Of a stretch of 44,187 nt of DNA, positions 27,572 to 34,059 are shown one piece after another. A program made the position numbers and the translations under genes. The stretch's first letter is position 1, and every line of letters starts with the position of its first letter. The notes under the pieces are model-generated. The model ran no database searches and was not told the DNA's origin. It saw only the letters and a program-made list of their open reading frames with translations. This DNA is from Chitinophagales bacterium (GTDB lineage: Bacteria; Bacteroidota; Bacteroidia; Chitinophagales; S012-47): NCBI GenBank assembly GCA_015487695.1, contig WFPF01000026.1, positions 1 through 44,187 on the forward strand. The letters run 5' to 3'.

Positions 27572-29381
27572 AAAAGCCCTCACGTTCAACGTACTTTATT
27601 TTTTGCTCTTTCTGCTCGCTATGGGCGGACAAGCATTGCATGCCAGCGGCCTCGACCGTGAAATCGTCAGGACCTGGAGGCTGGTACAATCCAATGTGCA
27701 GGAAATCGATAGCACGCTTGAATATGAGCTGGCCCTCGTAAAAACCAACCAGGGACAGACGTTCACATGGGATCGCGGGGCTTATGTGCTCTCGGGAAAA
27801 TGGGAGCAAATCGATGATACCCTTCGATTTATAGTTCCTTCAAAGGATACGGTCCTGGGAATCGATTCCCTGATATATACACGGGTTTCGGGCGAGCCTC
27901 ACCTGCTTCTGCTGAGTGACTCGGCCATGGTTACCACACTCGGCCCCGATGGCAATATGCCGGCTGAGTTTCGCGAGCTGACCTTTCTGATTGATGAATT
28001 CGCCCCTAAAAAACTGGTTTTAAAATCGCTGGACGGAACTGCGGTCTACGAATTTGAGCCGCTGAAAGGTGTGGTTATCGGGCAGATTACTTTTGAAGAT
28101 ATCTGGCGCGGATTGCTCGGAATGGCGGTGCTCATCTTTGTGACCTATCTGATGAGCTCAAATAAAAAACTGATTGACTGGCGACTGGTTATCACCGGTG
28201 TGAGCATTCAGGTGGTTTTTGCTTTTTTGGTGCTCAAGGTGGCTTTTGTCAAGGATATTTTTGCCGGCATTTCCAGCTTTTTTATATGGGTGCTCGATTT
28301 CTCAAAGTTCGGGGCATCCTTCCTTTTTGGCGATACGCTTGTCAATGACCCGAGCTTCGGAGCCATCTTTGCCTTCCAGATACTGCCTACCATTGTCTTT
28401 TTCTCAGCCCTTTCTTCTATCCTCTACTATTTGGGCATTATGCAACGCATTGTCTATGTCTTTGCATGGGTGATGAGCAAAACGATGCGCCTTTCGGGAG
28501 CCGAGAGCCTGGCTGCGGCAGCCAACATTTTTATTGGACAGACCGAAGCACCGTTGGTCGTGAAACCCTATCTCGAAAAAATGACCAAGTCGGAGTTGCT
28601 TTGCCTGATGGTCGGAGGAATGGCCACCATTGCGGGGGGTGTTTTTGCCGCCTATGTCGGATTTCTCGGTGGCAATGATCCTGAGCAAATGCAGTTCTTT
28701 GCTACCCACCTGCTCACGGCCAGCATCATGTCGGCACCGGCTGCCATCGTGGCGGCAAAGATCCTCTATCCGCAGGATCGCAAGGATATTGACAGAACGG
28801 TGATGGTGCCCAGGGATAAAATCGGAGCCAACTTTCTGGATGCCATCTCCAACGGTACGACCGATGGCCTGAAGCTTGCCATCAATGTGGGAGCCATGTT
28901 GCTGACCTTCACTGCACTTATTTACATGGTCAATGTGATTCTGATGAATTTCGGTGGCATGGTCGGTATCAATGAGTGGATCGCAAACATTACTTCGGGC
29001 CGCTTTGACGGCCTCTCGCTTGACTTCATCCTGGGTACGGCCATGGCACCCGTTTCCTGGGTCCTGGGAACGCCCTGGCAGGATGCCTTCTCCGTGGGCG
29101 AGCTGCTTGGGAAAAAGACAATTATCAATGAATTTATAGCTTATCAATCCATGGAGCAATTGATTCAGGAGGGCGCCTTCCGCTCACAGAAAGCCATCAT
29201 CATTGCGACCTATGCACTTTGCGGATTTGCCAATTTTGCCTCTATCGGCATACAGATTGGGGGCATCGGGGCGCTGGCGCCCAACCAGCGACAACAGCTT
29301 GCGCGCTTTGGTATCAGAGCATTGATAGGTGGAACGGTGGCTGCTTTTATGACTGCGGTCATTGCCGGAGCAATCGTCTGA
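27519..29381 (+). CDS. CNT (NupC) family nucleoside transporter with N-terminal lipocalin-like domain
   Basis: About 620 residues from ATG 27519, much longer than the roughly 400 of E. coli NupC. The C-terminal 400 or so residues are a concentrative nucleoside transporter: GQTEAPLVVKPYL (from residue 340), NGTTDGLKLAINVGAML, VGELLGKKTIINEFIAY and YALCGFANFASIGIQIGG. These import nucleosides with Na+ or H+. The N-terminal extension has a signal-like helix (VLYFLLFLLAMGGQALHA) and then a segment with EIVRTWRLVQSN and GAYVLSGKWEQIDDTLRFI, resembling periplasmic lipocalin-like strands. The start overlaps the BFN gene by 53 bases; an ATG at 27504 is also possible. The domain likeness is by eye and less certain than the transporter call. 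Confidence 0.94.
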   Translation: MKKQPGSGTRSTSDRPTKKALTFNVLYFLLFLLAMGGQALHASGLDREIVRTWRLVQSNVQEIDSTLEYELALVKTNQGQTFTWDRGAYVLSGKWEQIDDTLRFIVPSKDTVLGIDSLIYTRVSGEPHLLLLSDSAMVTTLGPDGNMPAEFRELTFLIDEFAPKKLVLKSLDGTAVYEFEPLKGVVIGQITFEDIWRGLLGMAVLIFVTYLMSSNKKLIDWRLVITGVSIQVVFAFLVLKVAFVKDIFAGISSFFIWVLDFSKFGASFLFGDTLVNDPSFGAIFAFQILPTIVFFSALSSILYYLGIMQRIVYVFAWVMSKTMRLSGAESLAAAANIFIGQTEAPLVVKPYLEKMTKSELLCLMVGGMATIAGGVFAAYVGFLGGNDPEQMQFFATHLLTASIMSAPAAIVAAKILYPQDRKDIDRTVMVPRDKIGANFLDAISNGTTDGLKLAINVGAMLLTFTALIYMVNVILMNFGGMVGINEWIANITSGRFDGLSLDFILGTAMAPVSWVLGTPWQDAFSVGELLGKKTIINEFIAYQSMEQLIQEGAFRSQKAIIIATYALCGFANFASIGIQIGGIGALAPNQRQQLARFGIRALIGGTVAAFMTAVIAGAIV

Positions 29382-29396
29382 CCGGCCGCTTTCCTT

Positions 29397-29404
29397 TATT
29401 TTAG
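29397..29404 (+). promoter_or_regulatory. Possible degenerate -7 box for the MFS gene
   Basis: TATTTTAG differs from TAnnTTTG at one base and lies 17 bases before the proposed TTG start at 29422. Confidence 0.3.
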
Positions 29405-29421
29405 CCGAAAGATTTGAAGTT

Positions 29422-30618
29422 TTGAGCAAGATTACCCGCACCGTCATGCTATTGGGTATGGTCAGCCTTTTTACGGATATGGCCAGCGAAATGCTTTATC
29501 CGGTCATGCCGCTTTATCTGCGCGAGATCGGCTTTTCCGTCCTGCTTATTGGTGTGCTCGAGGGCTTGGCCGAAGCCAGTGCCGGGCTGAGCAAAGGCTA
29601 CTTTGGCGAACGCTCTGACCGCCTCGGACGCAGAGTGCCCTTCGTTCGCTTTGGATATGCTTTGAGTGCCGTCTCGAAGCCGCTCATGGGGCTGTTTCGC
29701 CATCCTGCGGGCATTTTTCTGGCACGCACCATGGATCGCTTTGGAAAAGGGGTACGCACGGGTGCCCGCGATGCCATTCTCTCGGCAGAATCGACTTCAC
29801 TCACCCGGGGGGCTGTATTCGGTTTTCACCGCGCCATGGATACCCTCGGTGCGGTACTCGGACCGTCACTCGCGCTGCTTTATCTTTATTTCTATCCCAA
29901 AGATTATGTCAATCTCTTTTTTATCGCTTTTCTGCCAGGATTGCTGGCTGTGGGAAGCACTTTTCTCCTGAAGGAAAAGACGCATCCCCGTGTCTCGGCA
30001 AAGCCCCGGGGTTCATTGCACTTTTTTTCTTTCCTGGCTTACTGGAAAAAAAGCCCTGCCGCCTATCGCAAGCTGGTCGCGGGTCTTCTGCTCTTTACAT
30101 TGATAAACAGTTCAGATATGTTCTTGATTTTGAAGTCGAAGGATGCGGGACTGGGAGATACGGAGGTCGTGGGACTCTATATTTTTTATAATCTTGTTTA
30201 CGCCCTTTTCGCTTTTCCATTGGGCAGCCTGGCCGACAGGGTGGGACTGAAACGCGTCTTTGCAGGGGGGCTTCTTCTCTATTCCGGGGTCTATCTTGGC
30301 ATGGCGCTGGCCGGAGCCCGCTTGTCCGTTTACCTTCTTCTTTTTCTGCTTTACGGCATTTTTGCCGCAGCCAGCGAAGGGATATCCAAAGCGTGGATCA
30401 GCAATCTGGTCAAAGGAGAGGAGACCGCTACGGCCATCGGATTTTATACGGGATTTCAGTCGCTCTTTGCCCTGGCGGCAAGCGCGCTGGCGGGCTTGCT
30501 ATGGTACCGCTTTGGTTCAGCCGCCCTCTTTTTTGTCACGGCTTTTGCCGCCATGCTGCTCTTGCTCTATTTTATCTTTTTTATCCGCTCGGGTGCCGCT
30601 CCTGAGAAGCCCGCTTAG
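29422..30618 (+). CDS. Major facilitator superfamily transporter, substrate unknown
   Basis: About 398 residues with 10-12 hydrophobic segments, an inner membrane transporter. The MFS loop 2-3 motif appears as GYFGERSDRLGRR. The following block DRFGKGVRTGARDAILSAES resembles a group of MFS proteins with a G-K-G-x-R-T-x-x-R-D-A motif. The repeat of the loop motif in the second half is GSLADRVGLKRVF. The start is uncertain: TTG 29422 gives MSKITRTVMLLGMV and 40 bases after the CNT gene's stop, ATG 29446 would shorten the first helix, and a TTG at 29362 would overlap the CNT gene. The stop overlaps that of the converging OmpH-like gene by four bases. I do not recognise a substrate. Confidence 0.9.
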   Translation: MSKITRTVMLLGMVSLFTDMASEMLYPVMPLYLREIGFSVLLIGVLEGLAEASAGLSKGYFGERSDRLGRRVPFVRFGYALSAVSKPLMGLFRHPAGIFLARTMDRFGKGVRTGARDAILSAESTSLTRGAVFGFHRAMDTLGAVLGPSLALLYLYFYPKDYVNLFFIAFLPGLLAVGSTFLLKEKTHPRVSAKPRGSLHFFSFLAYWKKSPAAYRKLVAGLLLFTLINSSDMFLILKSKDAGLGDTEVVGLYIFYNLVYALFAFPLGSLADRVGLKRVFAGGLLLYSGVYLGMALAGARLSVYLLLFLLYGIFAAASEGISKAWISNLVKGEETATAIGFYTGFQSLFALAASALAGLLWYRFGSAALFFVTAFAAMLLLLYFIFFIRSGAAPEKPA

Positions 30619-31298
30619 CGGGCAGGTGCCGTCACACCCATGGACTTCAGTACCAGGGCCGTCAGGTCGGTGCTGCTGTCGGCATAAACCAGTGAGCCGG
30701 CTGTAATGTCGATGATATGTGTATAGCCGTATTTCTTAGCGACCCCGGCAATGGCAGCATCCACTTTCTTCAGAATGGGTGCATAAAGTTTTTCTTTGCG
30801 CTTGGCAAGCTCCTGCTCCGAATTTTGCTGCAACTGCATGATGCGTTGCTGCATCTGTTGCAGTTCCTGGGTTCGCACCTCGATGATCGATTGGCTGGCC
30901 TCTTTGTCGGCCATGTATTCCGTGTATTTTTTCTGCAGTTCATTCTGCTGCCTTTCGATCTCCGACTGCAGGCTTTGGGCAAAATTCTGCAATTGCTTCT
31001 CGGCATCTTGTACCTCAGGCAGTGAAGTAAGGATGACAACCGAGCTGATGTAGCCGATGCGTGAAAAGTTTTTATCGGCAGGAGCCAGCTCATCAACCGC
31101 ATTTGCTACAGGAACGTCCTGAACGCTGCTGTCGCTTTCCGGCAATTCCTGACTAACTAGGCTAGTTTCAACGTTGCCGCTGTCGGCTGCCGGATTTTCG
31201 CTTTTGCTTTCACTGCTTTTTTCGGCATTGCCCGAGCAGGCAGCACTTAGTGCAATAAGTGCCGCAACGGAGAGGAGAAGGAATGTCTTAGATTTCAT
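30615..31298 (-). CDS. OmpH/Skp-like chaperone predicted to be a lipoprotein
   Basis: A 227-residue protein with a lipoprotein signal: MKSKTFLLLSVAALIALS followed by AAC, the likely lipidated cysteine being Cys21. A Ser/Glu-rich linker of about 55 residues follows. From residue about 80 the Skp/OmpH fold is visible: IGYISSVVILTSLPEVQDAE, a long Gln/Glu-rich coiled coil (about 105-180), then YAPILKKVDAAIAGVAKKYG and HIIDITAGSLVYADSSTDLT. Skp relatives chaperone outer membrane proteins in the periplasm; classical Skp is soluble, so the lipid anchor and linker are a variation. The start at 31298 is chosen because the upstream in-frame TTG (31325) is in a promoter box. Its stop overlaps that of the MFS gene. 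Confidence 0.92.
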   Translation of the reverse strand: MKSKTFLLLSVAALIALSAACSGNAEKSSESKSENPAADSGNVETSLVSQELPESDSSVQDVPVANAVDELAPADKNFSRIGYISSVVILTSLPEVQDAEKQLQNFAQSLQSEIERQQNELQKKYTEYMADKEASQSIIEVRTQELQQMQQRIMQLQQNSEQELAKRKEKLYAPILKKVDAAIAGVAKKYGYTHIIDITAGSLVYADSSTDLTALVLKSMGVTAPAR

Positions 31299-31322
31299 GG
31301 CATTTCGCTTTTTAACAGGGCA

Positions 31323-31330
31323 CAAAGGTA
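31323..31330 (-). promoter_or_regulatory. TAnnTTTG promoter box for the OmpH-like gene
   Basis: On the minus strand it reads TACCTTTG, full match, 24 bases before ATG 31298. Confidence 0.75.
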
Positions 31331-31399
31331 GATTTTCATCTTTGTTTCTCCACTTTTTTGCCGCTTTTCCTTCTTCTTTACGGGCCTTTCCGGCTTATC

Positions 31400-31855
31400 T
31401 CAAAGTTTTTTTGACATTTTGTAATGCTCGATTCCCACTTCCGTGAAGGGGCCTTCCACAATTTTGTAATTCATCTTCAGATAAAAGGGCAGGACCACCG
31501 AGCGGGCATGGCAGCTCATCTCCCGGTAGCCTTTTTTGCGGGCAAAGCTTTCCGCCTTTACCACCAACTGACGACCGATTCCCCGGCCCTGAGCCGATTC
31601 TTCCACCGCAACCTGCCGCATGCGGACGCGTTCCTTGTCAATGGGCGTAAGTACAAGGCAGGCAATCAGCTTCGCATTTTCATCCATGAGTGCGAGGTGA
31701 TAATCGCTGCCTTCACGCACCAGGTCTTCGGGCTTAAATTGCAGACCCAGCGGTTTCCTCAATATCCGATCCCGTAATTTTATGCTTTCAAAGTATGCGG
31801 GAGATTCGAAAGCAAGTTCCCGAAAGCTTAATTTTGACCGCGACATAAATGGCAT
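31400..31855 (-). CDS. GNAT family N-acetyltransferase
   Basis: A 151-residue protein, normal for the family, that would move an acetyl group from acetyl-CoA to an amine. The acetyl-CoA-binding motif A is RMRQVAVEESAQGRGIGRQL (Q-x-x-G-x-G/A type loop QGRGIG), preceded by strands ALMDENAKLIACLVLTP and followed by SCHARSVVLPFYLKMNYKIV, which is motif B. The N-terminal segment SIKLRDRILRKPLGL resembles the ElaA/YjcF-like subgroup. The substrate is unknown. Its start at 31855 is only four bases from the start of the divergent deaminase gene at 31860, and the deaminase promoter box lies inside this gene's first codons. A start at 31843 (MSRSKLSF) is possible. Confidence 0.9.
   Translation of the reverse strand: MPFMSRSKLSFRELAFESPAYFESIKLRDRILRKPLGLQFKPEDLVREGSDYHLALMDENAKLIACLVLTPIDKERVRMRQVAVEESAQGRGIGRQLVVKAESFARKKGYREMSCHARSVVLPFYLKMNYKIVEGPFTEVGIEHYKMSKKL
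31829..31836 (+). promoter_or_regulatory. TAnnTTTG promoter box for the deaminase gene
   Basis: TAATTTTG, full match, 23 bases before ATG 31860, inside the 5' end of the divergent GNAT gene. Confidence 0.65.
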
Positions 31856-31859
31856 TTGG

Positions 31860-32327
31860 ATGAAGCAGGAATTTCTTGAACGAGCGATAAATTTAGCAAT
31901 TGAAAATGTAGCTTCTCATAAAGGCGGGCCTTTTGGGGCCGTTATTGTAAAAGACGGGAAGATCATTGCCGAGGGAGTCAACCGCGTGACGGACGACTGT
32001 GACCCAACGGCCCATGCCGAAATAAGGGCCATCAGGGCAGCGGCCAGGGCACTCAACGATTTTCACCTGGAAGGATGCGAAATATACAGCAGTTGTGAGC
32101 CCTGTCCCATGTGTTTTTCTGCTATTTACTGGGCGCATCTGGATTGTGTCTATTATGCCTCGGATGCGAAAGATGCTGCCCGGGCCGGCTTTGACGATGC
32201 TTTTATCTATGAGGAACTGAAGAAAGATCCCGAAAAGAGAAGAATACCCTTTAGGAAAGTGGAGCTGGGCGGAGCAAAAAGGCCTTTTGAGGATTGGCTG
32301 GCCGATCCTGAGCGGAATGAATATTGA
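31860..32327 (+). CDS. CDA-fold nucleobase deaminase, guanine deaminase-like
   Basis: A 155-residue cytoplasmic zinc hydrolase. The zinc and catalytic site is His52 and Glu54 (TAHAE) with Cys82 and Cys85 (PCPMC). The surrounding sequence fits bacterial guanine deaminases of the GuaD type: GGPFGAVIVKDGKIIAEGVN, RVTDDCDPTAHAEIRAI, EIYSSCEPCPMCFSAIYWA and AGFDDAFIYEEL. Those enzymes turn guanine into xanthine. A tRNA adenosine deaminase (TadA) is the main alternative, but the GFDDAFIYEEL region and the C-terminal tail favour the guanine group. The frame is open upstream to 31782, but ATG 31860 lies behind a good promoter box and starts at the usual family position. A CNT nucleoside transporter 2.5 kb away hints at purine salvage. 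Confidence 0.93.
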   Translation: MKQEFLERAINLAIENVASHKGGPFGAVIVKDGKIIAEGVNRVTDDCDPTAHAEIRAIRAAARALNDFHLEGCEIYSSCEPCPMCFSAIYWAHLDCVYYASDAKDAARAGFDDAFIYEELKKDPEKRRIPFRKVELGGAKRPFEDWLADPERNEY

Positions 32328-32426
32328 AAAAAGAAACAGGGAAGAAAGCGGTGAGCAGCGGCAGCAAAAAGTGGCTTCTTTCCAAACTCTTCATCCCTCT
32401 TTGGCATTGAAAGGAAAAAGCCAAAA

Positions 32427-33203
32427 ATGAAACTTAATTATAAAGTATTCGGTGCGGGGCAGCCATTGATCATACTGCATGGTCTTTTCGGATCTCTGGA
32501 CAATTGGCAGCGCATTGCAAAGGAATTGTCGGGGGACTTTAAGGTATATATCGTGGACCAGCGCAATCATGGCCGATCACCTCACGCTGAGGAAATGAAC
32601 TTTGAAGTGATGGCAGCCGACCTCCTTGAACTGATGGAGGATGAAGGCCTTGAAAGGGCCCATATCCTCGGACACAGCATGGGCGGAAAAACAGCTATGC
32701 AATTTGCCCTGAGCCATCCCGGGCGAAGCGACAAGCTGATTGTGGTCGATATAGCTCCGAAGAAGTATCTCCCCGGGCATGAGTTGATCTTCAAAGCTCT
32801 TTTTGCGCTCGAACCTTCAAAAATCTCTTCCCGCCAGGAAGCCGACCGGGCCCTGAGCAAACTGATAGGCAACGAGAACATACGTCTCTTTTTACTGAAA
32901 AACCTGCAACGAACTCCCGATGGACATTTTCAGTGGAAGATGAATCTTCCCGTGCTCTATAAAAACTATCCACGCATTCTGGAGGAGATACGGAGTCTTT
33001 ATCCCTTTGAGCATCCGGCTCTCTTTATCCGGAGCGAACACTCGGGCTATATTCTTGATGAAGACATAGCGAAAATCAAAGAGCTTTTTCCCAAGGCCCG
33101 TATTGTTACGATCAAGAATACCGGACATTGGGTGCATGCCGAGGCCCCCCGGGAGTTTGTTTCTCTCGTAAGGCAGTTTCTTCTTGAGGGCGAGCGGCAA
33201 TAA
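32427..33203 (+). CDS. Alpha/beta hydrolase, YbfF/ABHD11-like esterase
   Basis: A 258-residue cytoplasmic hydrolase. The oxyanion loop is HGLFGSLDNW (from residue 18), the segment DQRNHGRSPH is typical of the YbfF/ABHD11 group, the nucleophile is Ser84 in GHSMGGKTA, and the catalytic histidine is His234 in NTGHWVHAEAP. YbfF-type enzymes hydrolyse acyl esters such as acyl-CoA or short esters in vitro; the physiological substrate is not settled. It lies 99 bases after the deaminase gene on the same strand and has no clear promoter box, so it may be cotranscribed with it. Length and motifs are complete. Confidence 0.93.
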   Translation: MKLNYKVFGAGQPLIILHGLFGSLDNWQRIAKELSGDFKVYIVDQRNHGRSPHAEEMNFEVMAADLLELMEDEGLERAHILGHSMGGKTAMQFALSHPGRSDKLIVVDIAPKKYLPGHELIFKALFALEPSKISSRQEADRALSKLIGNENIRLFLLKNLQRTPDGHFQWKMNLPVLYKNYPRILEEIRSLYPFEHPALFIRSEHSGYILDEDIAKIKELFPKARIVTIKNTGHWVHAEAPREFVSLVRQFLLEGERQ

Positions 33204-33250
33204 GAATAGCTTGGCGGTAAACGGGGCAGGACATGGTGTTAACTGTCTTG

Positions 33251-33294
33251 TATACATGATCGATTGCAATATTGTACTTTTGCATCAATGTATA
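33251..33294. repeat. Imperfect inverted repeat around a promoter box upstream of the FkbM gene
   Basis: TATACATGAT (33251-33260) is the inverted form of ATCAATGTATA (33284-33294) with one bulged base. The arms flank 23 bases that contain most of the TACTTTTG box. It could be an operator or chance in AT-rich DNA. Confidence 0.4.
33275..33282 (+). promoter_or_regulatory. TAnnTTTG promoter box for the FkbM gene
   Basis: TACTTTTG, full match, 68 bases before ATG 33351, giving the longest leader among the recognised boxes here. Confidence 0.5.
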
Positions 33295-33350
33295 TACCTT
33301 TTTCCTTCTAATTCCGTTTACTGTAAAACGACACAACCACAATAGGATTC

Positions 33351-34055
33351 ATGCTGCTCAGGCCTGCTATCAAACTCAATTCATCCGCTGCTCTTCTCAA
33401 TCAAATCGTAAAAAGAATTTTGCGGGAGGATGATCATTGTGTGGATGTGGGGGCGCACAGGGGCAATATGCTGAAACTCTTTGCAAAATATGCTCCGGAC
33501 GGAATCCACTATGCAATCGAGCCGGTTCCCGATCTCATGCAACTGTTGAAAAAACAATTTAAGGGAAAGGGCAATATACGCTTCGTAGAAAAGGCGGTGG
33601 CCGATGTAAATGATCATCTCGACTTCATGTATGTGATCAACAAGCCGGCACTGAGCGGAATTATAGAAAGGGAGCTGCCACGGAGGGCCCGAAGCATAAG
33701 CATCCTGGTAGAGTGCGTGACACTGGATGACTTCCTTCCGTCAGACTATCGCATGAATGCGTTGAAAATTGATGTGTGTGGAGCTGAGCAGCAGGTTTTG
33801 CTCGGTGCCCGCGAGCGAATTATGAGGGACCGGCCAAGGATTTTCTTCCGGCACTATCATAAGGAACTGAGTTGCTACAATGCCCGTCCTCAGGATACTT
33901 TTCAACTGCTCAACGAAGAACTGAACATGCGGATATTTACCCCCCGCGACTTTCTCAGTGGCCATGATGCGCTGAGCAGCGAGCGTTTCGTGTCGATCTT
34001 TCACCGCGGAGACGATAAGTACTTTGTGGCCCTTCCGGCAGAGGAAAAGATCTGA
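33351..34055 (+). CDS. FkbM family methyltransferase
   Basis: A 234-residue S-adenosylmethionine-dependent methyltransferase. The SAM-binding motif I is VDVGAHRGN (residues 31-39), followed by YAIEPVPDLMQLLKK (the E-P pair of motif II), VEKAVAD, and CVTLDDFL. The family's L-K-I-D-V-E-G-A-E block appears here as LKIDVCGAE: a cysteine (Cys143) replaces the usual glutamate. FkbM members methylate hydroxyl groups of sugars, polysaccharides or natural products; the target here is unknown. The stop at 34055 is four bases from the end of the converging PKD-protein gene, with no terminator visible. The gene starts 147 bases after the hydrolase and has its own candidate promoter. Confidence 0.88.
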   Translation: MLLRPAIKLNSSAALLNQIVKRILREDDHCVDVGAHRGNMLKLFAKYAPDGIHYAIEPVPDLMQLLKKQFKGKGNIRFVEKAVADVNDHLDFMYVINKPALSGIIERELPRRARSISILVECVTLDDFLPSDYRMNALKIDVCGAEQQVLLGARERIMRDRPRIFFRHYHKELSCYNARPQDTFQLLNEELNMRIFTPRDFLSGHDALSSERFVSIFHRGDDKYFVALPAEEKI

Positions 34056-34059
34056 GCCA

